Source: Deltaproteobacteria bacterium (GTDB lineage Bacteria; Desulfobacterota; Deferrisomatia; Deferrisomatales; Deferrisomataceae). Taken from it: a stretch of DNA of 5,758 bases. Below, piece after piece: positions 1 through 5,433 of the stretch (positions are counted from its first letter, which is position 1; each line of letters begins with the position of its first letter). Location: NCBI GenBank assembly GCA_013152215.1, contig JAADGT010000074.1, forward strand, positions 1 to 5,758. The letters are read 5' to 3'. The translations under genes were made by a program, and so were the position numbers. The notes below the pieces were generated by a model. That model worked only from the letters and a program-made list of their open reading frames with translations, did no database searches and was not told where the DNA came from.

Positions 1-129
1 TTGTCATGAAACCAGCTCTTCGGTCCCGTGCCTGCGCGGCGAATCTCGATGCCCGGCTTCGCGCCCGGCCGGAGGCAGGTCCCTTGCCCCGTCCTCCGAG
101 GTGCCGCGCCTATTTTGCCGCCAGGTTGA
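1..129 (+). repeat. Half copy of the TTAA-ended palindromic element (copy A)
   Basis: Positions about 24-129 match 5590-5699 almost base for base in the same orientation. Shared blocks include GTGCCTGCGCGGCGAATCTC, CGGCTTCGCGCCCGGCC, the CAGGTCC..TTGCCCC stretch, CTCCGAGGTGCCGC, and a TATTTTG(C/T)CGCC(A/G)GGT end. The last bases, TTGA at 126-129, correspond to the TTAA terminus of the short copy at 2715-2783. The match also seems to continue upstream, as a CTCTTCGGTCCCGTG-like stretch against CTTCTGCCCCGTG. The other half would therefore lie left of the window. No coding capacity is evident. The first bases (TTGTCATGAAACC) resemble the terminus of the unrelated 3829-4066 element, which may be chance or a remnant. 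Confidence 0.75.
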
Positions 130-220
130 TAACTTCGGTCGTCGGTCAACGATCGACGGTCTTCGGTCCAGGGCCTTCGGCCCGCTTGAAAGCTGGAAGG
201 CCAGGAGGCTAGAAGGCTTA
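130..220. repeat. Degenerate CGGTC/GGAAGG short-repeat tract
   Basis: Several CTTCGGTC and GTCGGTC units sit at 131-170, followed by GGGCCTTCGGCCCG at about 170-184. After that come two near-identical decamers, GCTGGAAGGC (192-201) and GCTAGAAGGC (208-217). The same order, palindrome end then CGGTC units then GGCCTTCGGCCCGCT, recurs inverted at 2642-2714. The tract therefore travels with, or decays alongside, the palindromic element. No gene is visible. Function is unknown. Confidence 0.55.
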
Positions 221-274
221 AAAACATCGCCGTGGGGTGGAGGCGAGGCATGGTGATTCCGAGAACGTCTGGGA

Positions 275-323
275 ACCCAGAAGGTTTTCAGACCTTCTAG
301 CGTCCTAGCGGAAGTTTCTGGGT
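275..323 (+). other. Possible structured leader upstream of the FapA-like gene
   Basis: Two short hairpins compete here. The inner one pairs AGAAGGT (279-285) with ACCTTCT (292-298) across a 6-nt loop. The outer one pairs ACCCAGAA (275-282) with TTCTGGGT (316-323). They share 279-282, so both cannot form fully. In addition, CTAGAAGG (209-216) is complementary to CCTTCTAG (293-300). The start codon at 352 follows 29 nt later. This is only base pairing seen by eye. No riboswitch class is recognised and the fold may be incidental. Confidence 0.25.
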
Positions 324-351
324 CGGTGGCAACCATCGAAACGAGAGAGCG

Positions 352-1860
352 ATGGCGGAGAGCCTGACGATCGAGGCCAGGGGGGGGCGGGTGTATCTCC
401 GGGTGCCGCAGGATCCGGCCCCGTTGTCGGCGGTGGTGCGGAGGCTTCGGCAGGACCTGCCAGGGGTGGCCATCGACTGGGTGGCGGTGCGGGAGGCCTA
501 CCTGTACGGCCGGGGCCGGGCGTTTCCGGTGGCCCACCGCACCGCCGAGGCTTTTCGGGGCGAGAAGGCCAAGATCCGGTTCTCCGACGACGGGCTGACC
601 GCCTACCTGATCCTGTACCCGCCCAAAGGCCGGGGGGCCCGGCTGACGGAAGGGGAGCTGGGCGAACTCGTGCGCGCCTACGGTGTGCCCGACGAACTCC
701 TCGATGCCGACGCCCTGAGGCGCGCGTTCCTGCGGCGCAGCTACCTGGAGCCCGAGGGAATCGCCCGGGGCCGTCCGCCGGTGGACGGACACCCCTCGCG
801 GGTGGAGTGGCGGGGCGGAGCCCCGGTGGACCCCGACGCGTTCCTGTCGGCCCTGGAGGCCGGCGCCGACATGGCAGAGCCCTCTCTCCTGGTGGTGGAA
901 CCGGGGCAGGCCGCGGGCACCTTCGTGCCCCCGGGCCGGGGTACGCCGGGCTTGACGGTACGGGGAGACCCGATCCCGCCCCGACCGGGGGAGAACCGAG
1001 TGCGGCTGGGCACGGGGCTGGGCTTGGCGCCCGACGGCCGCACGGTGGTGGCCCAGGCGGCCGGCCAGATCCGATTCACCGACCCGGAGCGCACCCAGGC
1101 GTGTCTGATGCCGGTGGTGCGGGTGGCGTCGGCCCAGGACCTGCGGCGATGGAGGGACGAGGTCATTCCCGCCACGGTGGTGGTGGAGGGGGATCTGGAG
1201 GCGCCGTTCCCGGTTCGGGTGCTGGGCGACCTGGAGATCCGGGGCAGCTTGATCCGCTCGCCGGTGGAGGTGATGGGCTCCCTGTTCACCACGGCCGGCG
1301 TGATCCAGACCCGCACGGTGCCCCTACGGGTGGGCGGGGTAGTGTCGGCCGAGTTCTTCGAGCGGGCCCACGTGATCGCCTCGGTGATCCACGTCCGCCG
1401 GTACTCCATGAAGGGCCGTCTCACCGCCCTTCGAGCGATCTGGGTGGCCGACGGCGGGGCCTGCCGGGGCGGATTGCTGGAGGCGGGCGAGCGGATTCGG
1501 GCCGGAGAGCTCGGAAGCCCCAACAACCTGCCCACCGAGGTCTCGGTGGGACGAGCCCGGATCATCGACCCGTTCCGGGCCGCCTTCTCCGGCTGGGCCG
1601 ACTTGATATCCCAACAGGCCCGGACCGAGGGAGCCCCCGCCTCGCTGGGAGCGACCGCGGACGAGTGGGAGGCCCGGGCCCAAGCCTTGCCCGAACCCGA
1701 TCCGATCTGCGCCCGGGTTGAGGCGGAAAGGGTGTTCCCCGGCGTCACGGTGCGGGTGGGCACGGCCGTGCGGAAGATGGAGAACCCCGTGGGCCGGGTC
1801 GAGTTCACCTACGAGCGGTTCGGCCCCCACGGCCGGGTGGCCATGCAGCGCAAGGGCTGA
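352..1860 (+). CDS. FapA/DUF342 family protein, short C-terminus
   Basis: The 502-aa soluble protein resembles the FapA (Flagellar Assembly Protein A, DUF342) family, whose role is poorly defined and which is linked in some bacteria to flagellar or cell-surface functions. Residues about 1-190 form an N-terminal region ending in the PGQAAGTFVPPGRGTPGLTVRGDPIPPRPG stretch, matching the family's G..V.G..i....G pattern. Residues about 190-260 are the glycine-rich strand region (LGTGLGLAPDGR, AAGQIRF). Residues about 275-405 look like the right-handed beta-helix (VVEGDLEA, VLGDLEIRGSLI, RVGGVVSAEFFE), ending in the family-typical GELGSPNNLPTEVSVGR segment near 385-402. Only about 100 residues follow, without the long coiled coil seen in many members. 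There is no signal peptide or membrane segment. The ATG has only a weak GAGAG-type ribosome site (about 342-347). The gene converges on the receiver-like gene with a 14-nt gap. No flagellar genes are in view, so a motility role is not supported by context. Confidence 0.8.
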   Translation: MAESLTIEARGGRVYLRVPQDPAPLSAVVRRLRQDLPGVAIDWVAVREAYLYGRGRAFPVAHRTAEAFRGEKAKIRFSDDGLTAYLILYPPKGRGARLTEGELGELVRAYGVPDELLDADALRRAFLRRSYLEPEGIARGRPPVDGHPSRVEWRGGAPVDPDAFLSALEAGADMAEPSLLVVEPGQAAGTFVPPGRGTPGLTVRGDPIPPRPGENRVRLGTGLGLAPDGRTVVAQAAGQIRFTDPERTQACLMPVVRVASAQDLRRWRDEVIPATVVVEGDLEAPFPVRVLGDLEIRGSLIRSPVEVMGSLFTTAGVIQTRTVPLRVGGVVSAEFFERAHVIASVIHVRRYSMKGRLTALRAIWVADGGACRGGLLEAGERIRAGELGSPNNLPTEVSVGRARIIDPFRAAFSGWADLISQQARTEGAPASLGATADEWEARAQALPEPDPICARVEAERVFPGVTVRVGTAVRKMENPVGRVEFTYERFGPHGRVAMQRKG

Positions 1861-1874
1861 GACCTCGGGCCCGA

Positions 1875-2276
1875 TCAACCGCCCCGGAGCGCACGCCGCA
1901 CCGCGTCCACCACCGCCCCGATGGTCACCGGCTTCCGAAGCATCCGGGCTCCGGCGGTCCGGTCCGCCAGCCGGTCCAGGTCCCACGGGCCGACCACGAG
2001 CAGCGCGGACAGCCCGGCCCGGCGGGCCAGCTCGACGGCTCGGACCACGTCGTCCGCCGGGAACTCCGCCGGATCCATGAGCACGACCCCGAACCGGCCG
2101 GGCCAACGCCACAGGGCCTCGGCCAGATCGTCCACCGCGTCCACGCCGTACACGTCCAGCCCGGCCTCCTTCAGCTCGGCGTACAGGAACGCCCGGGCCG
2201 GCCAGATCCGCGAGACCAGCACCGTTCCCTGGCCCTTCCCTTTCGGAGGCGGTAACCTTTCGGTCCCTTTCGTCAT
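1875..2276 (-). CDS. Degenerate CheY-like receiver domain protein
   Basis: This is a stand-alone, receiver-fold protein of about 133 aa. The first beta strand is VLVS (19-22). The phospho-acceptor-like Asp is D68 at the end of VVLMD. The fourth strand is ALLVVG (91-96), and the conserved Lys-Pro pair is K115-P116 in RKPV, followed by the last helix (AVVDAVRRAL). The acidic pair that normally follows strand 1 and binds Mg2+ is replaced by Ser-Arg (VLVSR), so ordinary Asp phosphorylation is doubtful. A pseudo-receiver or protein-interaction role is inferred. The ATG at 2276-2274 gives a Lys/Pro-rich 18-residue lead-in and has no clear ribosome site. A GTG at 2222-2220, just before VLVSR and preceded by AGGG-type bases, would give 115 aa and is a fair alternative. 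The frame stays open upstream to 2375, but that part overlaps the divergent selenoprotein gene. No output domain or kinase is adjacent. Confidence 0.65.
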   Translation of the reverse strand: MTKGTERLPPPKGKGQGTVLVSRIWPARAFLYAELKEAGLDVYGVDAVDDLAEALWRWPGRFGVVLMDPAEFPADDVVRAVELARRAGLSALLVVGPWDLDRLADRTAGARMLRKPVTIGAVVDAVRRALRGG

Positions 2277-2318
2277 CGAAACCGCCGATCCGATCAACCC
2301 CCTCCAAAGGAGCTGTCG

Positions 2319-2636
2319 ATGATCGAGTTGACCGACAAGGCAAGGGAGAAACTCAAGGAGTCCCTCCAGGAGCACGGCGAGAACCCGGCCGTGCGCATCT
2401 ACATCTCGGGCATGGGGTGAGGCGGGCCCTCCTGGGGCCTGGCTCTGGACGAGCCCAAAGACGACGACACCGTACAGGCCGAGGACGGGTTCCGGCTGGT
2501 GATGAACCAGTCCCTGCTCGCCCAGGTGGGAGGGGTCCGGGTGGACTACCTCACCGGCCCCTTGCGCCGGGGATTCGTGGTGAAGGCCCAGTCCCAGAGC
2601 GGGGACTGCGCCTCCGGCTGCTCGGGCGGCTGCTGA
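2319..2636 (+). CDS. HesB/IscA-like selenoprotein (Sec at residue 34)
   Basis: The 105-aa protein is read from ATG 2319 through an in-frame TGA (2418-2420) decoded as selenocysteine, ending at a second TGA (2634-2636). Start evidence is AAAGGAG at 2306-2312, 6 nt before the ATG. The fold is HesB/IscA (A-type Fe-S carrier). The N-terminus MIELTDKAREKLKE and the RIYISGMG-U-GG block align with E. coli IscA's LRLGVRTSGCSG, so U34 occupies the first of the three conserved Cys ligands. The rest (LALDEPKDDDTV, GFRLVMNQSLL, VRVDYLTG) follows the family. The tail C97-ASG-C101-SGG-C105 is Cys-rich and spaced differently from the usual CGCG, adding an extra thiol. HesB-like selenoproteins with a GP.LGLALDEP signature are a known family. 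The exact role (Fe-S carrier or redox protein) is not established. A SECIS-like hairpin follows the Sec codon. The gene is divergent from the receiver-like gene with a 42-nt gap. A conventional reading would miss it or call it two fragments. Confidence 0.9.
2441..2455 (+). promoter_or_regulatory. Putative bacterial SECIS hairpin for the HesB-like selenoprotein
   Basis: GGCTC (2441-2445) pairs perfectly with GAGCC (2451-2455) across the 5-nt loop TGGAC. The loop carries G at its second position, and the hairpin starts 20 nt after the Sec TGA, in the range typical of bacterial SECIS elements bound by SelB. A competing hairpin, GGCCC with GGGCC around loop TCCTG, lies closer to the TGA but lacks an early loop G. 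The assignment rests on pairing and position only. Confidence 0.6.
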
Positions 2637-2641
2637 CCCGG

Positions 2642-2672
2642 GGCCTTCGGCCCGCCCAGCGGGCCGAAGGCC
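2642..2672 (+). terminator. Perfect 14-bp hairpin after the selenoprotein gene
   Basis: GGCCTTCGGCCCGC (2642-2655) and its exact reverse complement (2659-2672) flank a 3-nt loop, CCA, starting 5 nt after the stop codon. Position and strength fit a transcription end. No T-run follows, so it would not be a canonical intrinsic terminator. The core GGCCTTCGGCC also occurs near 171-183 and 3800-3811, so it may be a repeat-family component instead. Confidence 0.5.
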
Positions 2673-2714
2673 TCAAACCGCTGACCAGAGACCGACGACC
2701 GAAGACCGAAGTTA
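2673..2714 (-). repeat. Inverted copy of the CGGTC-rich tract
   Basis: On the minus strand this reads as successive CTTCGGTC, TTCGGTC, GTCGGTC and CTCTGGTC units. It leads away from the TTAA palindrome toward the GGCCTTCGGCCCGC hairpin. It is the counterpart of 130-184. No gene is present. Confidence 0.5.
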
Positions 2715-2783
2715 TTAACCCGGCGACAAATTAGGCGCGTCACCTCGGAGGGAGCGATAGCGCCTGTTTATCCGCCGGGTTAA
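2715..2783. repeat. 69-bp TTAA-ended palindromic element (short form)
   Basis: TTAACCCGGCG opens the element and CGCCGGGTTAA closes it as an exact inverted repeat. The arms extend to about 24 bp (2715-2738 against 2760-2783) with a handful of mismatches around an AT-richer patch, then meet at GGCGC/GCGCC. The centre contains CACCTCGGAGGGAGCGATAG. Its two halves match the two ends of the 266-bp element at 5434-5699, and one half matches the end of copy A at 1-129. It looks like a non-autonomous, internally deleted palindromic repeat (MITE- or REP-like). Its right end supplies the TAA stop of the methyltransferase gene. Confidence 0.75.
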
Positions 2784-3778
2784 GAGGCAGACCGGCGTCG
2801 CAGCAGCAAGATCCTGGGCCCCCGGCCGTACTCGATCCGGCCGTCCGGGGCGAACCCCGTCTCCCTGCCCCACGCCTCCACCTCGTCCAGCGCGTAGGTC
2901 CGGCCCCGTTCGGTGGAGACCAGCATGTGCACCCCGAACAGGGCGGCGAACGGCGGGCCCGTTCGGCCGGGGTCCAGGAAGTGGTCGTGGATCGCCAGGA
3001 GCCCTCCGGGGGCGAGCGCCTCCCCGATCCGGGCGAGCAACCGTCGGACCTCGTCCTCGCCCAGCATGTGAATGATCTGGCTGGCCCACACCACGTCGTA
3101 GGGGCCGCCCAGGGGATCCTCGAGAAAGCTCCCTTCCAGAAACGTGATCCGGTCCGCCCCGGGCTTGCCTGCCACGAACTCGCGAGCGATCCGCGACACC
3201 CCGGGCAGATCGAAGTGGAACACCCGCAGCCCCGGCCAACGGGCCGCGAACGCCAGGCAGTAGTTCCCCGGCCCGGCGCCCAGGTCCAGCAGGGACCTCG
3301 CCCCGTCCAGGGGAAGCAGCTCGGCGATGCGGGGCGCGACCTCCCGGGTGACGTTCTCCATACCCAGGATGAAGTGGCGGCGCGCCGTCTCGTCCTCGTC
3401 GTTGGGGGACGAAGCCTCCCGCCGGAACGCGGGTCGGCCCTCGCGCCAGGTGGTCTCGAGCCCGGCCCACCTCTCCCAGGTGTTGTGGATGTGCCGGAGG
3501 ATCTCCCCCCGATACTCGGGCGAGGTCCGCACCAGCCACCGGGCTGCGCTCGCAGCCAACCCGTACCCGCGCTCGCCGTGGGTCAGGAGCCCCATCCCGA
3601 CCAGGGCGTTCGCGCAGATCTCGGTGGCCCTGGGATCCGCGCCGATCCGTGCTGCCAACTCCGACGCAGCCAGGGGACCATCGGCAAGGGCCTCGAACAC
3701 CCCCAGGTCCAACGCCACCAGCAGGAGCTTGGCCGGTTGGAAACCGGCGGCCAGGTCGCGGAGCCGATCGAAGTCCAT
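2780..3778 (-). CDS. Class I SAM-dependent O-methyltransferase (acetylserotonin OMT-like)
   Basis: The 332-aa enzyme has the architecture of small-molecule O-methyltransferases of the hydroxyindole/plant-type OMT family. Residues about 10-85 form an N-terminal winged-helix dimerisation domain (KLLLVALDLGVFEAL, ASELAARIGADPRATEICANALVGMGLL). Residues about 130-330 form a Rossmann SAM-binding domain. Motif I is LLDLGAGPGNY (163-173), the acidic residue of strand 2 is D190 in FHFDLPGV, then SQIIHMLGEDE (233-243), a post-motif LAPGGLLAIHDHFLD (255-269), and a final strand pair (PRILLLRRR). The substrate cannot be told from sequence. Bacterial relatives act on phenols, pigments or quinone-like compounds. 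The start is set by AAAGGAGG on the minus strand (about 3786-3793), 7 nt before the ATG. The stop codon TAA lies within the end of the palindromic repeat. The gene is divergent from the ABM gene across the 3829-4066 element and appears to stand alone. Confidence 0.85.
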   Translation of the reverse strand: MDFDRLRDLAAGFQPAKLLLVALDLGVFEALADGPLAASELAARIGADPRATEICANALVGMGLLTHGERGYGLAASAARWLVRTSPEYRGEILRHIHNTWERWAGLETTWREGRPAFRREASSPNDEDETARRHFILGMENVTREVAPRIAELLPLDGARSLLDLGAGPGNYCLAFAARWPGLRVFHFDLPGVSRIAREFVAGKPGADRITFLEGSFLEDPLGGPYDVVWASQIIHMLGEDEVRRLLARIGEALAPGGLLAIHDHFLDPGRTGPPFAALFGVHMLVSTERGRTYALDEVEAWGRETGFAPDGRIEYGRGPRILLLRRRSAS

Positions 3779-3828
3779 GGCGGGTCCTCCTTTTGCTTTG
3801 GGCCTTCGGCCTGCCGGGCGGCTAGGCA

Positions 3829-4066
3829 GCTAGTGTCATGAACCGCAAGTTCGTATATTTCCCGAGGCGGTGGGGCTGGGGGCCCCTCCTTCGCTGAACG
3901 GCCTCGCAGGGGCCTCCTCGACTCGGTCCGCTGCGGCGCGTGAGAGCACGCGCCGCGGCCGCTCCCCTACGTCGGGCGGCCCGGGCTGCTCGGCCGTCGT
4001 GCTTCGTCGGAGCCCCCAGCCCCACCGTCGCAAGGGATATGCTTTCTTGAGTTCCATGACACAAGC
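3829..4066. repeat. 238-bp MITE-like inverted-repeat element
   Basis: The intergenic stretch 3779-4168 holds no gene but has this large imperfect palindrome. The termini GCTAGTGTCATG (3829-3840) and GCTTGTGTCATG (reverse complement of 4055-4066) differ by one base. A 16-bp exact inverted pair, CGGTGGGGCTGGGGGC, lies at 3868-3883 and 4012-4027. The arms remain alignable inward to a central perfect hairpin, GCGGCGCGTG (3933-3942), loop AGAG, CACGCGCCGC (3947-3956), close to the geometric centre. No transposase frame is credible inside, and no obvious target-site duplication is visible. A transposable palindrome (MITE) is the simplest reading. A transcribed structured RNA is the alternative. It lies 50 nt from the methyltransferase start and 102 nt from the ABM start. 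Confidence 0.7.
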
Positions 4067-4092
4067 GCCCCAGCCTCCCAGCGGAGAAGGGA

Positions 4093-4120
4093 TTGACACG
4101 CCCCGCAGCCGCGGTACCGT
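4093..4120 (+). promoter_or_regulatory. Possible sigma-70 promoter for the ABM-domain gene
   Basis: TTGACA at 4093-4098 is an exact consensus -35 hexamer. With 16-bp spacing the -10 position is TACCGT (4115-4120), which keeps only the first, second and last consensus bases. It lies between the MITE-like element and the gene start at 4169, giving a 5' leader of about 40 nt. It is moderately persuasive, as such a box is unlikely by chance in DNA this GC-rich. Confidence 0.45.
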
Positions 4121-4168
4121 CGGAGGAACGGACGGCACGGTCTTTCCCACCGACGAAAGGAGGCGGCG

Positions 4169-4453
4169 ATGATCCGGGTGCTGATCGAACGCAGGGTGGC
4201 CGACGGGATGCTCGAGTCCTATCAACTGGCCCTGCGGACCATGCGGGCCCAGGCGGTGCAGCACGAGGGGTACATCTCGGGGGAGACCCTTCGGGACACC
4301 GCGGACCCGGAGCACTTCCTGGTGATCTCCACCTGGACCGACCGGGCGGCGTGGGAGCGCTGGATCGCGTCCGAGGCCCGGCGCCGCATCATGGCCAAGA
4401 TCGCCCCCATGCTGGAGGCGCCCGAGCGGATCACGTTGTGGGAGCCGGTCTGA
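4169..4453 (+). CDS. ABM-like (antibiotic biosynthesis monooxygenase) small barrel protein
   Basis: The 94-aa protein has the size and pattern of single-domain dimeric alpha+beta barrel proteins of the ABM superfamily. It opens with strand MIRVLIERRV, followed by helix LESYQLALRTMRAQAVQ. Next comes the typical GYISGETLRD turn (34-43), then FLVISTWTDRAAWERWIAS (50-68), the strand and Trp-rich helix characteristic of the family, and a last strand ITLWEPV. Members include quinol monooxygenases, haem-degrading enzymes and proteins without known activity, so no reaction is assigned. The start follows a strong AAAGGAGG site (4156-4163) with 5-nt spacing. It ends 4 nt before the convergent GrdB-like gene. 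Its TGA stop is an ordinary terminator: the frame beyond has no family homology. Confidence 0.8.
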   Translation: MIRVLIERRVADGMLESYQLALRTMRAQAVQHEGYISGETLRDTADPEHFLVISTWTDRAAWERWIASEARRRIMAKIAPMLEAPERITLWEPV

Positions 4454-4457
4454 CCCC

Positions 4458-5273
4458 TCACCTCCCGAACCGCCACGCGTCCCAGCCCGGATCGGCGTAG
4501 CGCTCGCGCCGCCACCGCAGGCCGGCGTCCTCGATGGTGCCGGGCTCCCGGGCCGAGAACAGCACCGTGAACGCCCGTCGCAGCACCTCAAGGTGCTGGG
4601 CCCGGTTCCCGGGCTCGCCCAGGGCGTGCCCGAAGGGGAACCGCACGAACAGCGCCCGGGGCGGCGGGGTCTTCTCCGTGATCTGCCGCACGATGGAAAA
4701 GGCCACCGTGGCCACCCCGGCCGCCTCCACCGCCCTCGCCACCAGTCCCACGGACCGGTTGCAGATGCCTCAGGCCGGCACGAGCAGGGCGTAGTCCACG
4801 CCGGCGCCCGCGAGCCGCCGGGCCACCTCCGGGGCCGACTCCCGCCGCAAGGTCTCGACGTGGGGCCCGTCGATGTGCCCCATGAACGAGTAACCCAGAC
4901 CGTGAAGTCGGCCCACCACCCCGGCGGCCACGGCCTCGCGCAGGCGCTCGGCCGGGAACACCAGGTTCAGGTCCCTCTCGGCGTCGGTGTGGTCGTAGTA
5001 GTCGTGGGTGATGGTCAGGCCCGCGGGGTCCGTGTCCACCGGGATCTCCCGGAACGACGGGTCCCCGTCCGGATCCGCCATGTCGAACGGGGGCTGGGTG
5101 TGCAGATGGAGCCCGCCGGTGGTCACCAGGGCGAGGGTGGCCTCGGCCAGGGGCTTGGTGACCGGGGTCCAGGGGATCTCCGTGTCGGCCGTGAGCCCCC
5201 GGGCCCACCGGGCCGCGAGCCCCGGGAACCGGGTGAACACCTTGGCGAGCATCCGGTCCTTCCAACCGCCCAT
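4458..5273 (-). CDS. Glycine/sarcosine/betaine reductase selenoprotein B-like protein (Sec at residue 168)
   Basis: The 271-aa protein is read through an in-frame TGA (4772-4770) as selenocysteine, ending at a second TGA (4460-4458). It belongs to the stand-alone GrdB-related family, shorter than true GrdB. Visible features are LALVTTGGLHLH (47-58), DPSFREIP (71-78), HDYYDHTDAERDLNLVFPAERL (90-111), GRLHGLGYSFMGH (121-133), then VDYALLVPA-U168-GIC171 followed by RSVGLVARAVEAAGVAT. The UxxC motif is the redox-active Sec site of this family. The C-terminus has the conserved RFPFGHALGEPGN signature. In true reductases Sec attacks the substrate to give a Sec-bound intermediate. Here no GrdA, GrdC or thioredoxin partners are nearby, so substrate and role are unknown. 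The start is fixed by AAAAGGAG 7 nt before the ATG. A longer open frame upstream to 5354 runs into repeats and is rejected. A perfect SECIS-like hairpin follows the Sec codon. Confidence 0.9.
4741..4759 (-). promoter_or_regulatory. Putative bacterial SECIS hairpin for the GrdB-like selenoprotein
   Basis: On the minus strand ACCGGTCC (4759-4752) pairs with GGACTGGT (4748-4741): eight consecutive pairs including one G-U, closed by loop GTG (or CGTGG if the last pair opens). The loop presents GU at its start, the feature that SelB recognises in the E. coli fdhF element. The loop begins 18 nt after the TGA, at almost the same distance as in fdhF. This strongly supports Sec decoding. Confidence 0.8.
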
Positions 5274-5433
5274 GGGACGACTCCTTTTGGGATCGGTGAC
5301 GCGTGACCGGTGACGAGTGGCGGGGGAAGAGCCCGCCGCCCTGCCACGATTCACGATTTACGCTTCACGATTTACGGCAGTCTCTCGGCGATCCGTGACG
5401 AGTGAGATGCGAGAGCGATCGATTTCGTTGCTG
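5274..5433. repeat. Degenerate short direct repeats upstream of the GrdB-like gene
   Basis: TTCACGATTTACG occurs twice (5350-5362 and 5364-5376, 14-bp period) and is preceded by the related CACGATT. GTGACGAGTG occurs at 5310-5319 and 5395-5404, with further CGGTGAC units at 5294-5300 and 5308-5314. No coding region is seen. The tract is the 5' region of the selenoprotein gene (minus strand). No clear promoter hexamers are visible. Confidence 0.55.

Noticed and set aside
741..1808. 355-codon minus-strand frame inside the FapA-like gene
   Set aside because: Composition is Ser/Arg/Thr/Pro-rich and without recognisable motifs, whereas the plus-strand frame shows the DUF342 pattern.
2418..2420. 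TGA as a nonsense mutation making the HesB-like gene a pseudogene
   Set aside because: The frame and family homology continue without indels on both sides, the codon replaces a conserved Cys position, and a SECIS-like hairpin follows. Sec decoding explains all of these at once.
2417..2734. Open frame of 105 codons overlapping the HesB-like gene
   Set aside because: It has low-complexity Arg/Gly/Pro composition, no homology or ribosome site, and runs through the hairpin and repeat tract. It is a shadow of the selenoprotein gene in another frame.
3836..4591. Long minus-strand open frame across the MITE-like element and the ABM gene
   Set aside because: It crosses the palindrome and the strong ABM gene antisense, with Arg/Gly/Pro-rich composition typical of high-GC shadow frames.
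4770..4772. Two separate genes (4770-5273 and a GTG-started 4458-4751) instead of one selenoprotein
   Set aside because: The second piece would lack the conserved UxxC segment and has no ribosome site at its GTG. Joined by Sec, the two pieces make one complete family member.
5294..5404. CRISPR array from repeated GTGACGAGTG and TTCACGATTTACG units
   Set aside because: Units are 10-13 bp, irregular and without spacers of constant size. They are degenerate short repeats.
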